This document shows positions 1 to 13,059 of a stretch of DNA of 64,000 nt, piece by piece. Position 1 is the first letter of the stretch. Every line of letters starts with the position of its first letter. The stretch spans positions 1,654,411 to 1,718,410 of the forward strand of contig CACRXP010000035.1 in assembly GCA_902702965.1 (NCBI GenBank), written 5' to 3'. The notes under the pieces are model-generated. The model was not told the DNA's origin, did no database searches, and saw nothing but the letters and a program-made list of their open reading frames with translations. The DNA is from Spirometra erinaceieuropaei (Eukaryota; Platyhelminthes; Cestoda; Diphyllobothriidea; Diphyllobothriidae). The translations under genes were made by a program, and so were the position numbers.

Positions 1-27
1 AAATCCAAACTTTCATTTTTATTTCAG

Positions 28-3000
28 GAATTGGGCCAACTAAATCTCAGCACGTGGATGTCAGCATTACCAGAATATGCTACAAAGTGGCGATTGTGTG
101 ATATTGCTATTCCAGGTTAATCGAAGACAACCATTTACTTCTTGCATACCACGTGAAATATAACATATGTTTTGAGCAATGGAAGGGGGGTTCTTCCCAA
201 ATATGTTGACTGCTCCTATTTAAATTAATATTTATAAATAGAAATTGAGCAACTGTTTACTGAACGCGAGTCGTTTTGGATAATACTGAAGTTTAGTCAG
301 CAGACCAACAGGAAAATTACTGCGTGGACTGTCCATAAATGGAAAAAAAGAGGATGCTACTCAGCAATGATGAATGTGTCTCCGTGTTGGTCTATTAAGG
401 AACGAGATTTTGCACAAATGGAGGCACTCAAAGTGCACAGGTCTTAAACTTTGATTTATAATTCTTTTTTTAGTTCATTAGGAGAGAAATATGGGGAAAA
501 GGGAAAACTTTTTATTTTTAAATAACCGCCTGACGAATAATTATAGTCAATAGAGAATACGGGAGCCATAATACAATGGACGCTACGGAGACAGATTACA
601 GATAGTCCTTAAGAAGAAGGTTACGTTAGTGAAATATAAATCCGAAGAACATGGAATGTGGTCTCAAAATGAGGTTACAGACCACGCCACAAAATTCATA
701 AGTATCTACACAAAACGCAAAGGCCAAAAGCGCATGTTTGTATTTTCTACCGATTTGCAGTAATTTTCACATTTGACAGCGGTCTAACGAATGATTCATA
801 TTCACAGGCCCAACATTCGGCATATTACACCTATCAATTTAATTGTTGTTCTCAAACAGAGAATGACGTATCGTCTTTAAAACTCTAAGTTCTTGTGAAT
901 TTTCAAACTCAACTGAGGTCTTTGCGTGTTTTACAATTTTTTAAATCACGTCTGAATATATTTTACCCAAGAGTGATCATATAGGCCGTTATGTCCTATG
1001 AGGATTCAATTTGATGCCCCAGAAACATTTCCATAATAAATAACTGATGCTAAGCTAATAGTCAGTGCTCTGCTGAGATTTAGTTTCTCCAAAATTGCCT
1101 CGTATCAATACTGTAGCATCGCTTAATTGATGCATTCTTTAAGCAGCCTTTTTAAACATTCTGCAAAACATCCCATATTTTTCAACAAACGCTGTCTAAT
1201 TTGTTTTCAAAATCTCTCAAAAGTGCCCTTAAAATGAGAAAAAACTGTTTCAAATTACAAATAACTGTTTTATCTCTAGGATTCATAGGTACGAGATGCA
1301 AATTTTTTTTTTGAAAAAAGGCGATTTTTATATTTCGCTCGACTGCCAATAATGACAATCCTGAATATTAGTAGCAAATGTACCATGGTTAAATTATCTA
1401 CATAGCAAATGTACTCGCGCTTTGTTTCTAACTACATAAAAACCTAGCAGCCAAAGCAAACAGTTTCGAAAAAGATGTTTGGTTATTATATTTTAAGAAA
1501 AATGGAGCTGCGTGCCACAGTACGCGACCATAGAGATTCAGTTAAGTATAATACCTTCAGACCATATCATTTTCTAGGTCATGTAAGATTTATGTAGAAA
1601 GGTAAGTTTGAAAATGTCATGAGAATGTTGGTTTCAAATTGAAAAGGTTAAACAGGCATGAATTTCCGACAACCTGCTAGCTGAATTGCTCTAATTTTTA
1701 AAGCTCGCTCTAGTCTAGACCGCTTCTTTGAAATGCTGGATAAAATGGTGTTTGGCATCGCAACCACAATCGGAAAAGCTGCAGAAAGGAGGACTTCGAA
1801 TGAACATTTTGCTGCGTAACGTATAGTAGGGAGCGTTGGTGAATAAGGCATGTTGTGACCCTACCCAGAAAGGGATTTTTTGTAGTTGGAATCTTTGCTG
1901 TACTATTTTAGGCACCCACAACTCGGGAACATATGCAATTTCAATAGGATCCGATATTGCACCCGATATGTCATGGCAGTGCGAACTTCAGTTTTTGTCG
2001 GTTTTTGCAACAATATTTATAACGCCGTGGTCAGTCACACAGGAAGCCAATTTCATGACCCAACTTCTTGGAGGAATTCGCTACTTCGACTTGCGAATAA
2101 CTACCCGACCCGCATCAAACAAGCCACTGACACAGGTGTCGGACAAATTCTTTTTGACTCATGCCCAGTACGCAAAATCTGTTGTCGCCGAATTTTTGGA
2201 GATACGATCCTTCCTTCAAAACCATTCCAGAGAAGTGGTGATTATTGACTGTCATCACTTCTACGGGTTGTCGGATCAGTTGATTGGAGAGTTTGAACAA
2301 GTAATTGAAGAGGTATGTTCATATAGAACCATGTTTCCCCTCATTCTGATGAAAAGCTCGCTCTAATTTATTTCGCTACTCGGTAGAAAGTAGATTTCTG
2401 ATGAGGTCAAAGATACAATGTGTATGGACGTCAAGTGAAATGAAAATTAAGAAGAAATCAATAACGCCACCTGGGAACACGGAACGCATCTGTCGGCTTT
2501 TTACTGAGTTAGGGTGGTGTACATTCCACGCGACCATTCGGACACTGTGAATCATGTGTCCCCGACAGCGTGAACTAGTTTATAGCGATAATAGACTTAC
2601 GCTGCATCTGCCGCACTTCCACCTTCCCTGCATTCCTGGCGTTTTAATTAACTGCTCATGTTATTCTTAATCGTCCTTGTGGTGTTGGACTTCGATATCA
2701 CAAAGTCCTACAGTAACCTATGAACAGTTCTTGTTAAACTACGATTTAATTGTGCAATTATTTAACTTACTAACAACACAGACACGCCTGTTTCGCCGAT
2801 CATGTACCGCTGCCTGACGCATCTGCCAGAAATTCGCCTCGTCAGTGGATCGCGCAGCCTTTCCTGTGTGTTTTCTGGTATATGAATTCCAGTCTCAACT
2901 TGTCTTGTTTAATTTTTGAGGAAATTAACGCGCGAACTTGGAGTAAATCCTTCAGAACAGACCTTCTCAGGCACGGTCCGAAATTTGATATGCATATTGC

Positions 3001-5178
3001 GGAATAACCGCGTAATATTCACAAGCCGCTAATAGGCACCCAGTAGTATATAGTTGTGTAATTATTTACCGTACTAACAACAGTCGGAGTGGATTCAGAT
3101 AAACAAAAGACCTCAGTCAAGCGATTCTTCGCCTAATGATTAGGGAGTGCTATTGTCTACTTTTGGGGCTCATCTGCACACACTCAGTGATTCTTTTTCT
3201 ATTTGATCTCCCGCGATGAAAGAAATCATATGTTTGTTTTTGACGAAGTCATCAAGGAGGCTACCGCCAGACAGAGCGTATTAACAAGCAAATTTTGATC
3301 GTTGCCTGCCGGGAGTTTTGTCCGGTGTTCGTCTTCCTGGTTGAACTTCAGGGCCAAATTCAGAAAACTAATTTCAAGCTGGTTTTGGGATACGGCAGTC
3401 CCGTCGGGCAACTATGTTTTTTTTTCGACTGCATATAAATATTATATTCGACACAAACAACCTAGTGTTGGCCACACAGGGTACAACGGGAACGCCCTAC
3501 AACGTAGTTGCGAAATAAAGCACCGATATAACACCAAGTGTTCGGACACGCAAGCCCTAGTAAATTTTGCTCTATTCTGGAGTGATGGGTTACCACAAGG
3601 TGTAAAGTGTGCATTTCCGTTTTAATAGAAAGATGGGGGCTGCAATTAATCCGCCCTAAATGGCCGTTTGGACATCCTAAGAGAGACCGGTGATACAACA
3701 GGTATTAAACCTGCTTAGCAGATTACTTCACACTTTACCAGAAATCAGTATCTTAATGACTCCTTTAATTGGCTCAATCTCGAGTGACACATCACTGCAG
3801 ATAAGGCGGCTACGGGTATGTCGACTTCCGGTATTTTCCCACTCCTCTCCCAAAGCCCAGGTGCCAACGGAAGTCCCAGGTTTGCGTTCCATTGCGTCGT
3901 TACGACTGTGACAGTAAATGCGACAACGTAGAACTAACTTCCACTTGGCCGTGTTGACTCCAGGATTCTGACCTAACCAAACACAAGTTGGGTTGCTGAT
4001 CAGCGCAGAACGACGCACAGAATCTCCTCATTCGCTGTGCCTCCTCACTTTAACGAAGGGCATGCCTCTTGTTTAGAAAGCGACTTTACACCCGGGCACT
4101 TGCCAGACAGAAGTGTCTAACATTCAACATCTGTGTTTATGGATGACTGAAATGATCCAGGACACCTATATGATATTAAAATTGTACACATAGGGAATAT
4201 TTTATCCCGACTGAATCGCTACTTATCATTTGAAACTGATCAGGGACTTTCGCTTGTTTGTCAATGTTCTCGATTTTACCCAGTCAAAAGTCGACTTTCA
4301 TATTGCAAATAGAAACCCATTTTAATGGCACTGATCCATTCTGCTAGGACTACTTCTCCCTCTCTATTAGGTTGGGACTAGCTTCAGTTTCTGTCACATT
4401 TTTAGTTGTTTTTAAAAATCGGGAATTGAAATAAGATAGTGCGTCCGTCATTAAGAATTGTACTTGTGGATATTCAAAACCAAACTTACGCCTACCATGC
4501 GGGAAGTCGACCGAAATTTTGTTTAAGATATGCTTTCAAAATATTTTTTGAACTCAGTTTTTTCAAAGTTTGCCAATTGACACGTTTTAATATCCCCATA
4601 GATCTTTGGAGATATGCTTATACCGAGTCAGTCGGTAGTACCATCCCTGGCTGAGATATGGGAGCGAAAACAACAGGTTTTGGTAATTATACAACGCTGG
4701 ACGTTTCCCAGGAGCCACCGTCTTTGGTCTGGTTGGCGTATTCTGCAGCCATGGCCAAAGACTGCTGATCCGCAGAAGCTGGCAGAATTCCTCGCATCGT
4801 CCCCTGAGTGAGATTTTCCTTATTTGAAGCAACTGTCGTTTTCTGTTAGAGTATAGCCCATACTTACGAGATGGATTTATCAAATATGCCTCATATATAT
4901 TCTCCCTCTTGTATTGCAGCAAAGATGCACGTGGAGAAGACCGATTTTACGTCCACCAGGGCATTTTGAACACGAATGCGCGGCATTTTCTGTCAAATCT
5001 TGGCACTGGTTTAAAACAACTTTCTAAAAAGGCCAACACAGTGGTCGATAAATGGCTCACATACCCTCCAAAAGTCCCTGGCCCCAATGGTGTCAACATT
5101 GTCATAACTGACTTTTCTATTAGTCGTTTTCCCCACTTTGCTTCCAAAGTTATCGCCATTAATTGGGCGCAGCCATAA
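28..5178 (+). CDS. PLCXD: PI-PLC X domain-containing protein (PLCXD family), 3' four exons
   Basis: Exons 28-115, 1912-2312, 4602-4807 and 4920-5178 join in frame (phases 1, 0, 2) through GT-AG introns into 317 residues ending at TAA 5176-5178. The first exon starts right after an acceptor AG at 26-27, so the start codon and roughly 20 residues lie outside the window. The family hallmarks appear in order: a WM..LP segment, the catalytic-loop motif PGTHNSGTY whose His spans the exon 1/2 junction, TPWSVTQ, GGIRYFDLRI, a second His in FLTHAQY, SREVVIIDCHHF, IFGDMLIP and a GVNIVITDF C-terminus. The protein has the X half only, with no Y, C2 or PH domain, as in vertebrate PLCXD1-3. That family is predicted to be a phosphoinositide/phosphodiester lyase-like phosphodiesterase, though activity has rarely been shown. 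Family membership is firm; substrate is inference. Confidence 0.9.
116..1911 (+). other. PLCXD intron 1
   Basis: GT donor at 116-117 and AG acceptor at 1910-1911. The sequence is A+T-rich. I see no coding remnant, no recognisable transposon and no RNA gene in it. Confidence 0.75.
2313..4601 (+). other. PLCXD intron 2
   Basis: Donor GTATGT at 2313 and acceptor CCCATAG ending at 4601. It contains a dispersed repeat copy at about 4079-4465 (listed separately). The rest, including 3200-4020, has several short open frames on both strands that match nothing I recognise. Confidence 0.75.
4079..4465 (+). repeat. Diverged dispersed repeat, copy 1 (in PLCXD intron 2)
   Basis: This stretch aligns collinearly with 5650-6040. 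Shared landmarks in order: GCGACTTTACA, GCTTGTTTGTCAATGTTC, a CAGTCAAAA block, ATAGAAACCCATTTTAAT, CTCCCTCTCTAT and a CTGTCACATTT block. Substitutions and small gaps are spread throughout, so the two copies are old. It matches no element family I know. Confidence 0.7.
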
Positions 5179-5291
5179 CATGGCCGTGATTTTTCGTAGT
5201 CCACATTTAATGCGTGGTTTTTGAGGTTTTCTTTCGGTTTTCTTGCGGTGATAGGGAAAAGTGTAATTTAATTTCTGAATCACATTACTTT

Positions 5292-5297
5292 AATAAA
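5292..5297 (+). promoter_or_regulatory. Candidate poly(A) signal AATAAA of the PLCXD gene
   Basis: A canonical AATAAA hexamer lies about 115 bases 3' of the TAA stop of the PLCXD gene, on the same strand. It is the first such hexamer after the stop and would give a short 3' UTR. Confidence 0.5.
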
Positions 5298-5649
5298 AAT
5301 TCCCATGTCAACTGTTAACGTTTCTGCTTCCGAGGGTGTTCAAATTTTGAATGCACATGCCCTTTGTCTCTGAGAAAACTGTCATCACAGCAGTACTAAC
5401 GCGAATCTGAGGATGCAAGTTTTTATTTTGCACGGTTTGAGTTAATCAGAAGTTTTGAAGTGAAATCCAACGTTTGACAATTTAGAGATCAGATGAATAA
5501 GTTGGTCTTCTATTTGTCCATTGCACGTAAAATTCCAAAAGTTCTGTTTCGAGGTGGAAGCAAAGACATTTGGCGCAATGGCGAATGGGTCGCCACGCAG
5601 ACATTGTTAAGAGTAAAAACAAAAACTGGTTGCCAGACAAATTGCAGCC

Positions 5650-6040
5650 GCGACTTTACATCAGGGGACTTGGCAAACAGAAATACCTAAAATTCAACAC
5701 CAGTGCTTACAGATGGCTGAAAAAATCCAGAGCCGCTATACGATATCTAAATTATGCCCATAAAAGATATCTTATCCAGACTGAACAGCTGCCTATTATA
5801 AGAAACTGCCAAGCGACTTTGGCTTGTTTGTCAATGTTCCCAAGTTTACTCAGTCAAAAATTGTCCTTCATATTGCGAATAGAAACCCATTTTAATAACA
5901 CTGATCAATGCTACTATGATTACCTCTCCCTCTCTATCAGGTGGCTTGGACTAACTTTACTCTCTGTCACATTTCCAGTTGTTTTTATAATCAGGAATTT
6001 AAACAAACTAGTGTATCTGTCATTAAAAACTGTGGCTACA
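5650..6040 (+). repeat. Diverged dispersed repeat, copy 2 (3' of PLCXD)
   Basis: Second copy of the repeat at 4079-4465, same orientation, about 1.57 kb downstream. It overlaps a 160-codon open frame (5570-6052). Because the intronic copy has many stops in the same alignment, I read that frame as chance openness in a repeat rather than a gene. Confidence 0.7.
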
Positions 6041-6096
6041 CTTGCCAATTAAGAGGTGTTTGGAGAGATTTTGACCGAGTCATTTTGACCTAACTG

Positions 6097-6170
6097 GGCG
6101 CCTTAGCGGTATTCGAACCCAAGGCAACAAGTGAAGGCTTTAGTACAGCCACTGCAGCTACGAGGCCTCG
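6097..6170 (-). repeat. tRNA-like SINE head remnant
   Basis: Read on the minus strand, this starts GGCCTCGTAGCTGCAGTGGC and ends with a box-B-like GGGTTCGAATACC followed by a partner for the first bases. It resembles a tRNA with an expanded, degraded anticodon region. It lacks a clean cloverleaf, so a tRNA-derived SINE head or pseudogene is more likely than a working tRNA. Confidence 0.35.
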
Positions 6171-9100
6171 GCGGGAGGCGTGAGTTTAGTCACGTCCCCT
6201 TGCTGTTGTGGGTTTGGCCTCCCATTTAATGACAGGGTGTTAACTCCGATCAGGCAAGATCGTCTTTTTTTTCCACCTTTTACCGCATAAAGCGGTTTTA
6301 AGTTCTCGAACCTCCAGCTTTCATCTGTGTTCCGTTCCAGCATTTGTTCTTCTTCCTAAGGAAGTTGAGCTGTCTTGTCAATGGCCTCCTCCTCTTATTC
6401 CGATTCCCTATAAGAGAATGCGTTGTTCGTTGGTATTTCGTAAATTCCCCACTTTTTTAACACCTCTGTTTACCTATCAGTTTATGCGTATTGAAATTGC
6501 TTGTAAATAGTTGCAAATCAGCTGCTTTTCGTGCAGACTTGTATTGTTTAGATGAACTTTGTGGGGTTTCTGTCATTTACTCCAAATATACCGAATGAAG
6601 TCCCTGCAAGTTATAGGTTTACCACTCACGGGCGTTAGTATCAACTCCTGGTCAACTGTTCAGTGGCATGACGCTTAGTACACTATAGTGTTGATAACAA
6701 CCTAGGACTACAGGACCAGTCCTACACGTTTAAGCTGAACAAAGTGTAGTCTCCGTTTCAAACATCCCTTAATTGGTGATCGGACATCTGGTAAGATCTG
6801 TTTACTCGAATTTCATTTGCGGATAATGGCGGCTACTGTAAGCTGAGGGCGTGTGAGTTGAGGACAATTACTTGTACCTAATACAGATGTGATCATGCCT
6901 AGTCTACCTGGATCCGGTAATGCGACAGCGATCCTCGGAGAGAGGGATCCACGCGCAGCCGGTCGTATCTCATGATCCCCTGAGGCAGCTATTTCATAGA
7001 TCTGGGAGCAGTGACATCAAAATACTTCCGATGGTCGAACTTCTGTCCAATGTTTTGAAAATTGCCTGCGTCGATTTTTAGGATGCTAGGACTCTGGTCC
7101 CTCTCCCTTTATTCACATGCATGGATTTTAAACTTGTGAAATTGTGATTTGTTTGTGTTTTTCCGATTTCAAAACAACGTATTCTCGAATAAGATCGAAT
7201 TATGTCTGGCTGTTGGATACAGGCATACCAAGTGTGGGAACTGCCCTTCTTTACATACCCTTGGGCACCTGATTGCAACCTCCGTGGATTTTAAGTTAAT
7301 TCCAGAGGACGACGATAGATAACCACAGTAGATGACCTTACCCAGGAAATATATAATCTAACGAAAAATCATTCACCAGTCTGAAACAAATTCTAACGAA
7401 TGCATTACTATACAAAACTAATAACGAACGACCTCCAGTTGAATGAAGTTCGTAATATATGCTGCAAATACTATTTTATTAATGAGAAGGCAAACTCTTT
7501 AAGAAAAGTGCAAATTTCGAAAACGCCGGAATTCGTGTCATATGCTTGTAAGCTAGCCAACAAATAAAAAGGACTAAAAGCGCACCGAATTGGTTAATAT
7601 TTGTTTAATTATGTACTTTACCTATTAGGAGACTATAAAAGTGAGTATGCTTAACACTTTCAAAAATGCATAGATGTGGCATCTACGATAACAGAGGAGG
7701 CTTTGATGACCATTTCTGACTACCACACGCGAAGGCTGGTTCAGTGACTTTTATCAGTATATAAATTAGCCAAGGCAAAATGAGGTTTGGACGAACAAAG
7801 TAATCTGTCCTAGGTATGTCAAATGTTCAGCTTAACGAAGTGATGGGAGGCTGCGGAGTAGTTATACCGCATAGATCCAGCGCATGAACTCCCAAATCTT
7901 TACAAATCTGATTGAATATGGGGTTGGTAAATACTTCCGCCTTCATCGACGTATTTGCTTTGCCTATCTGTTGAACAACTACGAAAGTAGCAAATTCTAC
8001 GAGTTCTCCTAAAAATTTGAACTGACCAGAAACTTCTCCAAAAACTGGCCTCCACGAGCGAACGGAGAAAGCTCCTTATGCATTCACCTCACCACGGCGC
8101 TATTATTCGGGAGACCAATGGATAAAAAACGCGATCCAATGAGCCGTTTATGGTTTTCCTTGGTTTTCGATCTTTACGTCGGATTCGTCTCCACAGAAAA
8201 CTTTTATCAGACCTATAAGACGTCTTCTTAAAAGCGTTCAGGAATGGATGATTGTTCATAGCCGGAAATTTTGCAACATGCAGTTTAGAAGAGCTAGGCG
8301 AAAATTCAATCCCTGGTCAGGTTTAGAATTATCCAGACATTGAGATTTATTTGGAACCTAAACACTTCCTTCCTTCAGGTTTAAAACCTGAAGTAAACTT
8401 AACTTGCAGGCAAATGTGTACAAGATGTTGTATTTTCGTGCATGTTGTGTCTGAGATATATCGAATCTATAAGGACATTGGAAATCGATTGGAAAAAATC
8501 CCTGCAACATGTATAGAGTGTGAAGTCTTCAGGCAGCCATTGAAAAGCCAGCATCTTGATGTGACTAAGATATCTTGGGATTGAGTTGGGCAATAATCAC
8601 TAGTACAATCCCATCCAAGTATCCGTTCTAAACACGAAAATACATTAAATAATTTACGTTAGCACTTCACAGGGTAGGCCAGCTAATGCCTCAAACGCCA
8701 CCAAGGCAGGATGATGACAGATGATCTTTTATGTGAGTCCTACATATGGAATTCGGAAAGGCTCGGATGTGTGGCCCCCATACCACAGGCCAGAGGGGAC
8801 AAGTGTTAGGCTTAAGACTAGGATTGTGGGGTTAGTGTTGAAATTAGAAAAGGGAGATAGGTATCTTCTGGAATTTAGAACAAGGTCACTTATGGTACGA
8901 GGGGAATATTCATTCCCATGTCCTACCTAACATTGTAAAGGTTATCTTTCGGTGTGAGAGCAGATGTACTGTGGAATGCCACGCGACAGGCGGCGGAATA
9001 ATGACTGAACCGCGATATATAAACACTTAGAAAGTAAGCACAAACCGAAGGTAACAAGGGAAATTGCTGTACGTCTTCGCCGACTATGAGAGGTTTAATA

Positions 9101-11575
9101 GATGACAAGAATAAACATCAAAGCTTTTAAGTCCTCGGTGGACGAGGAGTGCCGCCTCAGTTACCTCTCAAGAAGCTGCTTTAAGTGCCTTCGGATGCAA
9201 TTTTCGTGAATACTGAGCTGCCTTTCGTCTGCCCGACATAAAATACCTGGCTTGCATGCTTTGTAGCGTCTTACGGCTTAAGCTCAGGACAAGGAGAATA
9301 TTGTCAACTATAATCTTTACTATACGGGAGAAGAATGCGCGAACACTGCAACGCCAGCCCCTATTACCCTCGGCCCTCACACCCGCACTGTTGTCCGTCT
9401 ACGAAACGACCACAAAGCATACGCGGTTACGTAGTAATAGGGAAGTTTTTTGTCGGAAACCGGGGTCCCCGCAGTTGCTGCCCTGCTCAGAACCTAGGTA
9501 ATCGGATCGATTAACTACTCAGGGCAAAGATCAACGTAATCAGATTTATGGCTTACGCGTAGAAGAATGTGGGAGAAATTATGTTCCTGTTAGAAGTGAT
9601 GTTCCACCGGTGAATGCTCTTTACGTCTCGTTATTTATCCTCTTGCACTTTGTGACTTTGTGACCATTTGCATCTTTTAATAGAATAGAATTTGATGGTA
9701 AAGTATGAACTTTTAACCAGTAGTCTCCCAAAAATCAGAAACAGTGGGCGTTCACTTAGGATGACTTCCGCAGAAGCTGACCAGCGTTGTACCCGAGTTA
9801 TTTTTTGACATGTATATGCACAACATGTTGTTCTGAAATCGCAGATATATTTACAAGTTGGCACTGAACGGTCCGGCATGTCTGACGCCCTGTTCGCTTC
9901 GTCCGGGCTCATTTAATAGCCCACTCAACGTAATCCCCATTAAAACCAGTCATAATCACACAGGGTTTCGAAAACACAGCTGAATTTATCTCCTTTTTGC
10001 TACTATGGGATTTACCATGTAAACTTAGCCGCAAAAGAAGGGGGATGTATTCCAAAATCTATATGAATTAAAAGCAAAATAACGCTTTCATACGGCATTG
10101 TAGTATGTACGAAAGTTATTTGAACAGCTCTAATAGCACTGTTTTATCTTACCAACAATATTGTATTACCTTCTTGGTGTACTGAAAAATTGCGACTTAG
10201 GCAATGAAAAGAAGAACAAAAATCAATTAGCAATTTGAACTTCTGTTCGATTTTATGCATCAAATGCTCTACCAGGGAAGAACCGATCGAGTTCTTCGAA
10301 ATGGCTGCATCTCAATAAATCCAATCCAGTGAACCATTCATCCTTTCCCCCAAATTACTGGGAGCATTTCAAAATATATGTAACATTTTGTGTGGCAACG
10401 TAGCCGAAAATATTCCTACGTACCTGCCGGCCCCCGCCTAGTCCCTATAACTTCGCGGGGCTGTCTCCGCCATTAAACAATGCGAATGGGTGAGACTTAA
10501 AATAGTCGTGTCCAAAGAGTTACTTTTAAAAAGTCCGCATATTCAAGGCTTACCTACAGTACGTGACCTATATTATGAAATCTGATAACGGAAGCTGATA
10601 AGAGAATTTCTGGACGCCTTTAACGTTGAGCATTCTGTTCGCCCATCCATTTCCTCCAATAAATTGTTCTTTTCTGGTGCAGAAATTGTGTTTACGTAAT
10701 TATATCAAGTAACATATCAGTAACTTTTAGCGAAAATGGACGTTATAATATATTCGTGCAATTTCCTATGCTAATACATATCCCAGACTCCGGTTCAATC
10801 TGCTAAGACAAAGGTTATTTTAAGAAAACCAGAGGTTTTATCAATTCCTAAATGTCAAATTAGCAGATCTGTGCGATTTTGGTGCCCTAAAGTGCAGTAA
10901 TAACGCAACACTGCCTTTAATATTTATTTTATGTTTTTAATTCTTTTAAACTTGTACTTAATTAACATAAACATTTGACTCATTAAATAGTGTCGGTTTG
11001 CGAGTGAGTGGCAATCGTTCGTAAATTACGACACATTTCGTGAATTAGGTCACTAACTGTACATTTGGTGTGTATTTCATGTTAAATTTCTTAATAGGTA
11101 ACGTTTAACATATATCTGTTTGGTAGGACACGGGATTAGGAACCCCTCGGGAATAAAGGTGCCCTTGTGTAAGTGCAACAATGCCGGCCTTCTCACACTT
11201 GGTCGCCGGAGCACCGAACTGACTTCCTGATAAGGTGATCCCGTCAGAATCTTTCGAAGCATCTAAATGGAATTTGGATATTCATTTGCTGAAAGACTAT
11301 TGTGCGTATAATCATGATTGTGTCAACGGCTGCGGCTTGTGTATGGCTCACATATATCGATAAATTCTAAATTTTCGAAATTTCTGCCGCAAAACTTACT
11401 TTTATTTCTATTTTATTGACATAAATATGCAGTTCAAGGACAAAAACGTGCTCTCTTATTAAAGCAACCTGAAGTGACTCATCGACTCTGACACTAACAC
11501 CAACGATCACTCAAACCCTAACCTTCATCCTGAACTTAATTCTAACTAGATCCTTGAAACCAACCCTAGTCTAGT
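6171..11575. other. Non-coding stretch, nothing recognised
   Basis: Over 5 kb of A+T-rich sequence. The longest open frames are under 100 codons, lack recognisable motifs and occur on both strands. About 11500-11580 has scattered CCCTA/CTAACC-like words but no true tandem array. I see no gene, RNA gene or identifiable transposon here. Confidence 0.6.
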
Positions 11576-12560
11576 AAAGCCTTTGATAAAGTGCCACAAA
11601 GAATATTCTTAGTTGAATCAGAAGCTCTGGAACTTCGTAGTCCCTTATTGACGTTAGTAAGTCATACCTATCTACTTGTAAGCAAAATGTTTTAGTGCGG
11701 TCTCCATTTTCCAATGAGAGCCCTTTTGAAGACGGTGTCATCCAAAGTGGCCTTTGAGATACTCATTTGTTTTTGTCTTTCATTTATGAGATCTCGTCAG
11801 CAGTTAAGAATTTTCAATCGTTTACTTATGCTGACGATCTCAAAGACGTTTATTCAATCCTTTAATTTACGACCTAACATTGCCTTAGGCAAATCTACGA
11901 TGACTTGCTCACGCTTTCCGTGTCGACCTCAAAATGGCTAATGGAATTCCCTCCATCCAAATATTGCACGTGTTTTCGACCTGGAAGGCTATCCCAACCT
12001 TGGATTTTCCAAGGCACACACATGACTGAATGTGCAACCGTTAAAGACTTAGGCTTAAGCTGCACGAATAATCTGGATCTCTCGCCAAATGATGACAGAA
12101 TTGCGACCAAAGCTGCCCAGATGTGTGTGCTTTATTTCTTATGATTTTTACCTTGCTTAAATTACAAGAATAGATCGGGTGTTTATCCTTGTCATTCTTG
12201 AGCGTTTTTGTTCATTCTCTGGCTTAATGAACAAGGCTACTCGCTCTAAAGTTTAAAATGCCCAATGACATTTTACTAGAAGACCCTTACGTAAGGCACA
12301 TCAAAGAACTTTCTAATCAAATAGGTTTAAGTTGGCTAACCTAGGATTCCTTTGGGTTCGGAGACTAGAAGCAGGCTTTTATCTCCTTTCTCACACTGAC
12401 AATAGTTCAAATCTTTCCCAGATTCCGATTGTTATCCCACTAGTTGCCCATACAATCTTCGTATTTCTCTTTGATTATACCTCCTCTTGCTTACGCTACC
12501 TCTAACAGACCTCTTTTCTTCGCTTCCAAGTATACGTTCTTTTGGAATTACGGCAAGAAT
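11576..12560 (+). pseudogene. LINE reverse transcriptase fossil
   Basis: Translating with a few frame changes gives the reverse-transcriptase landmarks in order: KAFDKVPQR (11576 on), a GVIQSGL block corresponding to the usual GV.QGSVL, SFTYADDLK with the intact YADD catalytic box at 11827-11838, then a thumb-like TSKWLMEF and CATVKDLGL. Weak C-terminal homology (VRRLEAGFYLLSH, SSCLRYL) runs to about 12560. Endonuclease and ORF1 are absent, and stops and shifts are frequent. It differs from the two LINE families at 19-40 kb and lies on the opposite strand to them. Confidence 0.75.
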
Positions 12561-12564
12561 CGGG

Positions 12565-13059
12565 AGATGGCACCCAAAAAAATCCGCCTAACCAAAGCAG
12601 CCTGTCTTACGGGACAGTTGGTAATAGGGGTTTTATGGGTGGTGGCTGATCGGGATGTACGATACTAGCCGACGAAAATCCTTCTTTGAACAGGTGAATG
12701 ATTGAAGTTCGCCCGCTCTTCGTTCCGTTATTACAAAATGGATCGCCAAAGGCCATATAATGGTAACGGACGAGTGGAAGGAGTATAATCGTCTTCCCTA
12801 AGAAGTTTATCTACATTTCTCTGTTAACCACTCAAAGAACTTCAAGGACCCTACCACCGGACAGCACACCAATTCCATTGAGGCATGCTGGAGTAGACTG
12901 AAAAGGAAAGTCTACGAGGGAGGCCCTGTATGTGGTCGAGCTGTGTGGGCTCACATAGACGAAGTACAGTATCGTCTTTGGTTTGGCCTCAATGCCATGT
13001 CTTTGACAGATGTCTGGGAACTGTTCCTGTCCCATGTTGTGCAGACTTATCCTATTTAA
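12565..13059 (+). pseudogene. Merlin-type (IS1595/ISXO2-like) transposase fossil
   Basis: The reading runs GQLVIGVLW, then VITKWIAKGHIMVTDEW, then HFSVNHSKNFKDP, then TGQHTNSIEACWSRLKRK, ending at TAA 13057-13059. Those blocks, including the catalytic-region D of VTDEW and the E of NSIE, are the C-terminal half of the DDE domain of Merlin/ISXO2 transposases. The frame is broken by stops at about 12664, 12703 and 12799-12801 (after YNRLP) and by a probable frameshift. No terminal inverted repeats were found nearby. It starts where the preceding LINE fossil stops. Confidence 0.8.

Noticed and set aside
5570..6052. 160-codon plus-strand frame 3' of PLCXD
   Set aside because: It coincides with a diverged repeat whose other copy (4079-4465) is full of stops in the aligned frame.
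11500..11575. CCCTAAC-like words suggesting telomeric repeat
   Set aside because: Irregular spacing and no tandem unit. Too degenerate to call an array.
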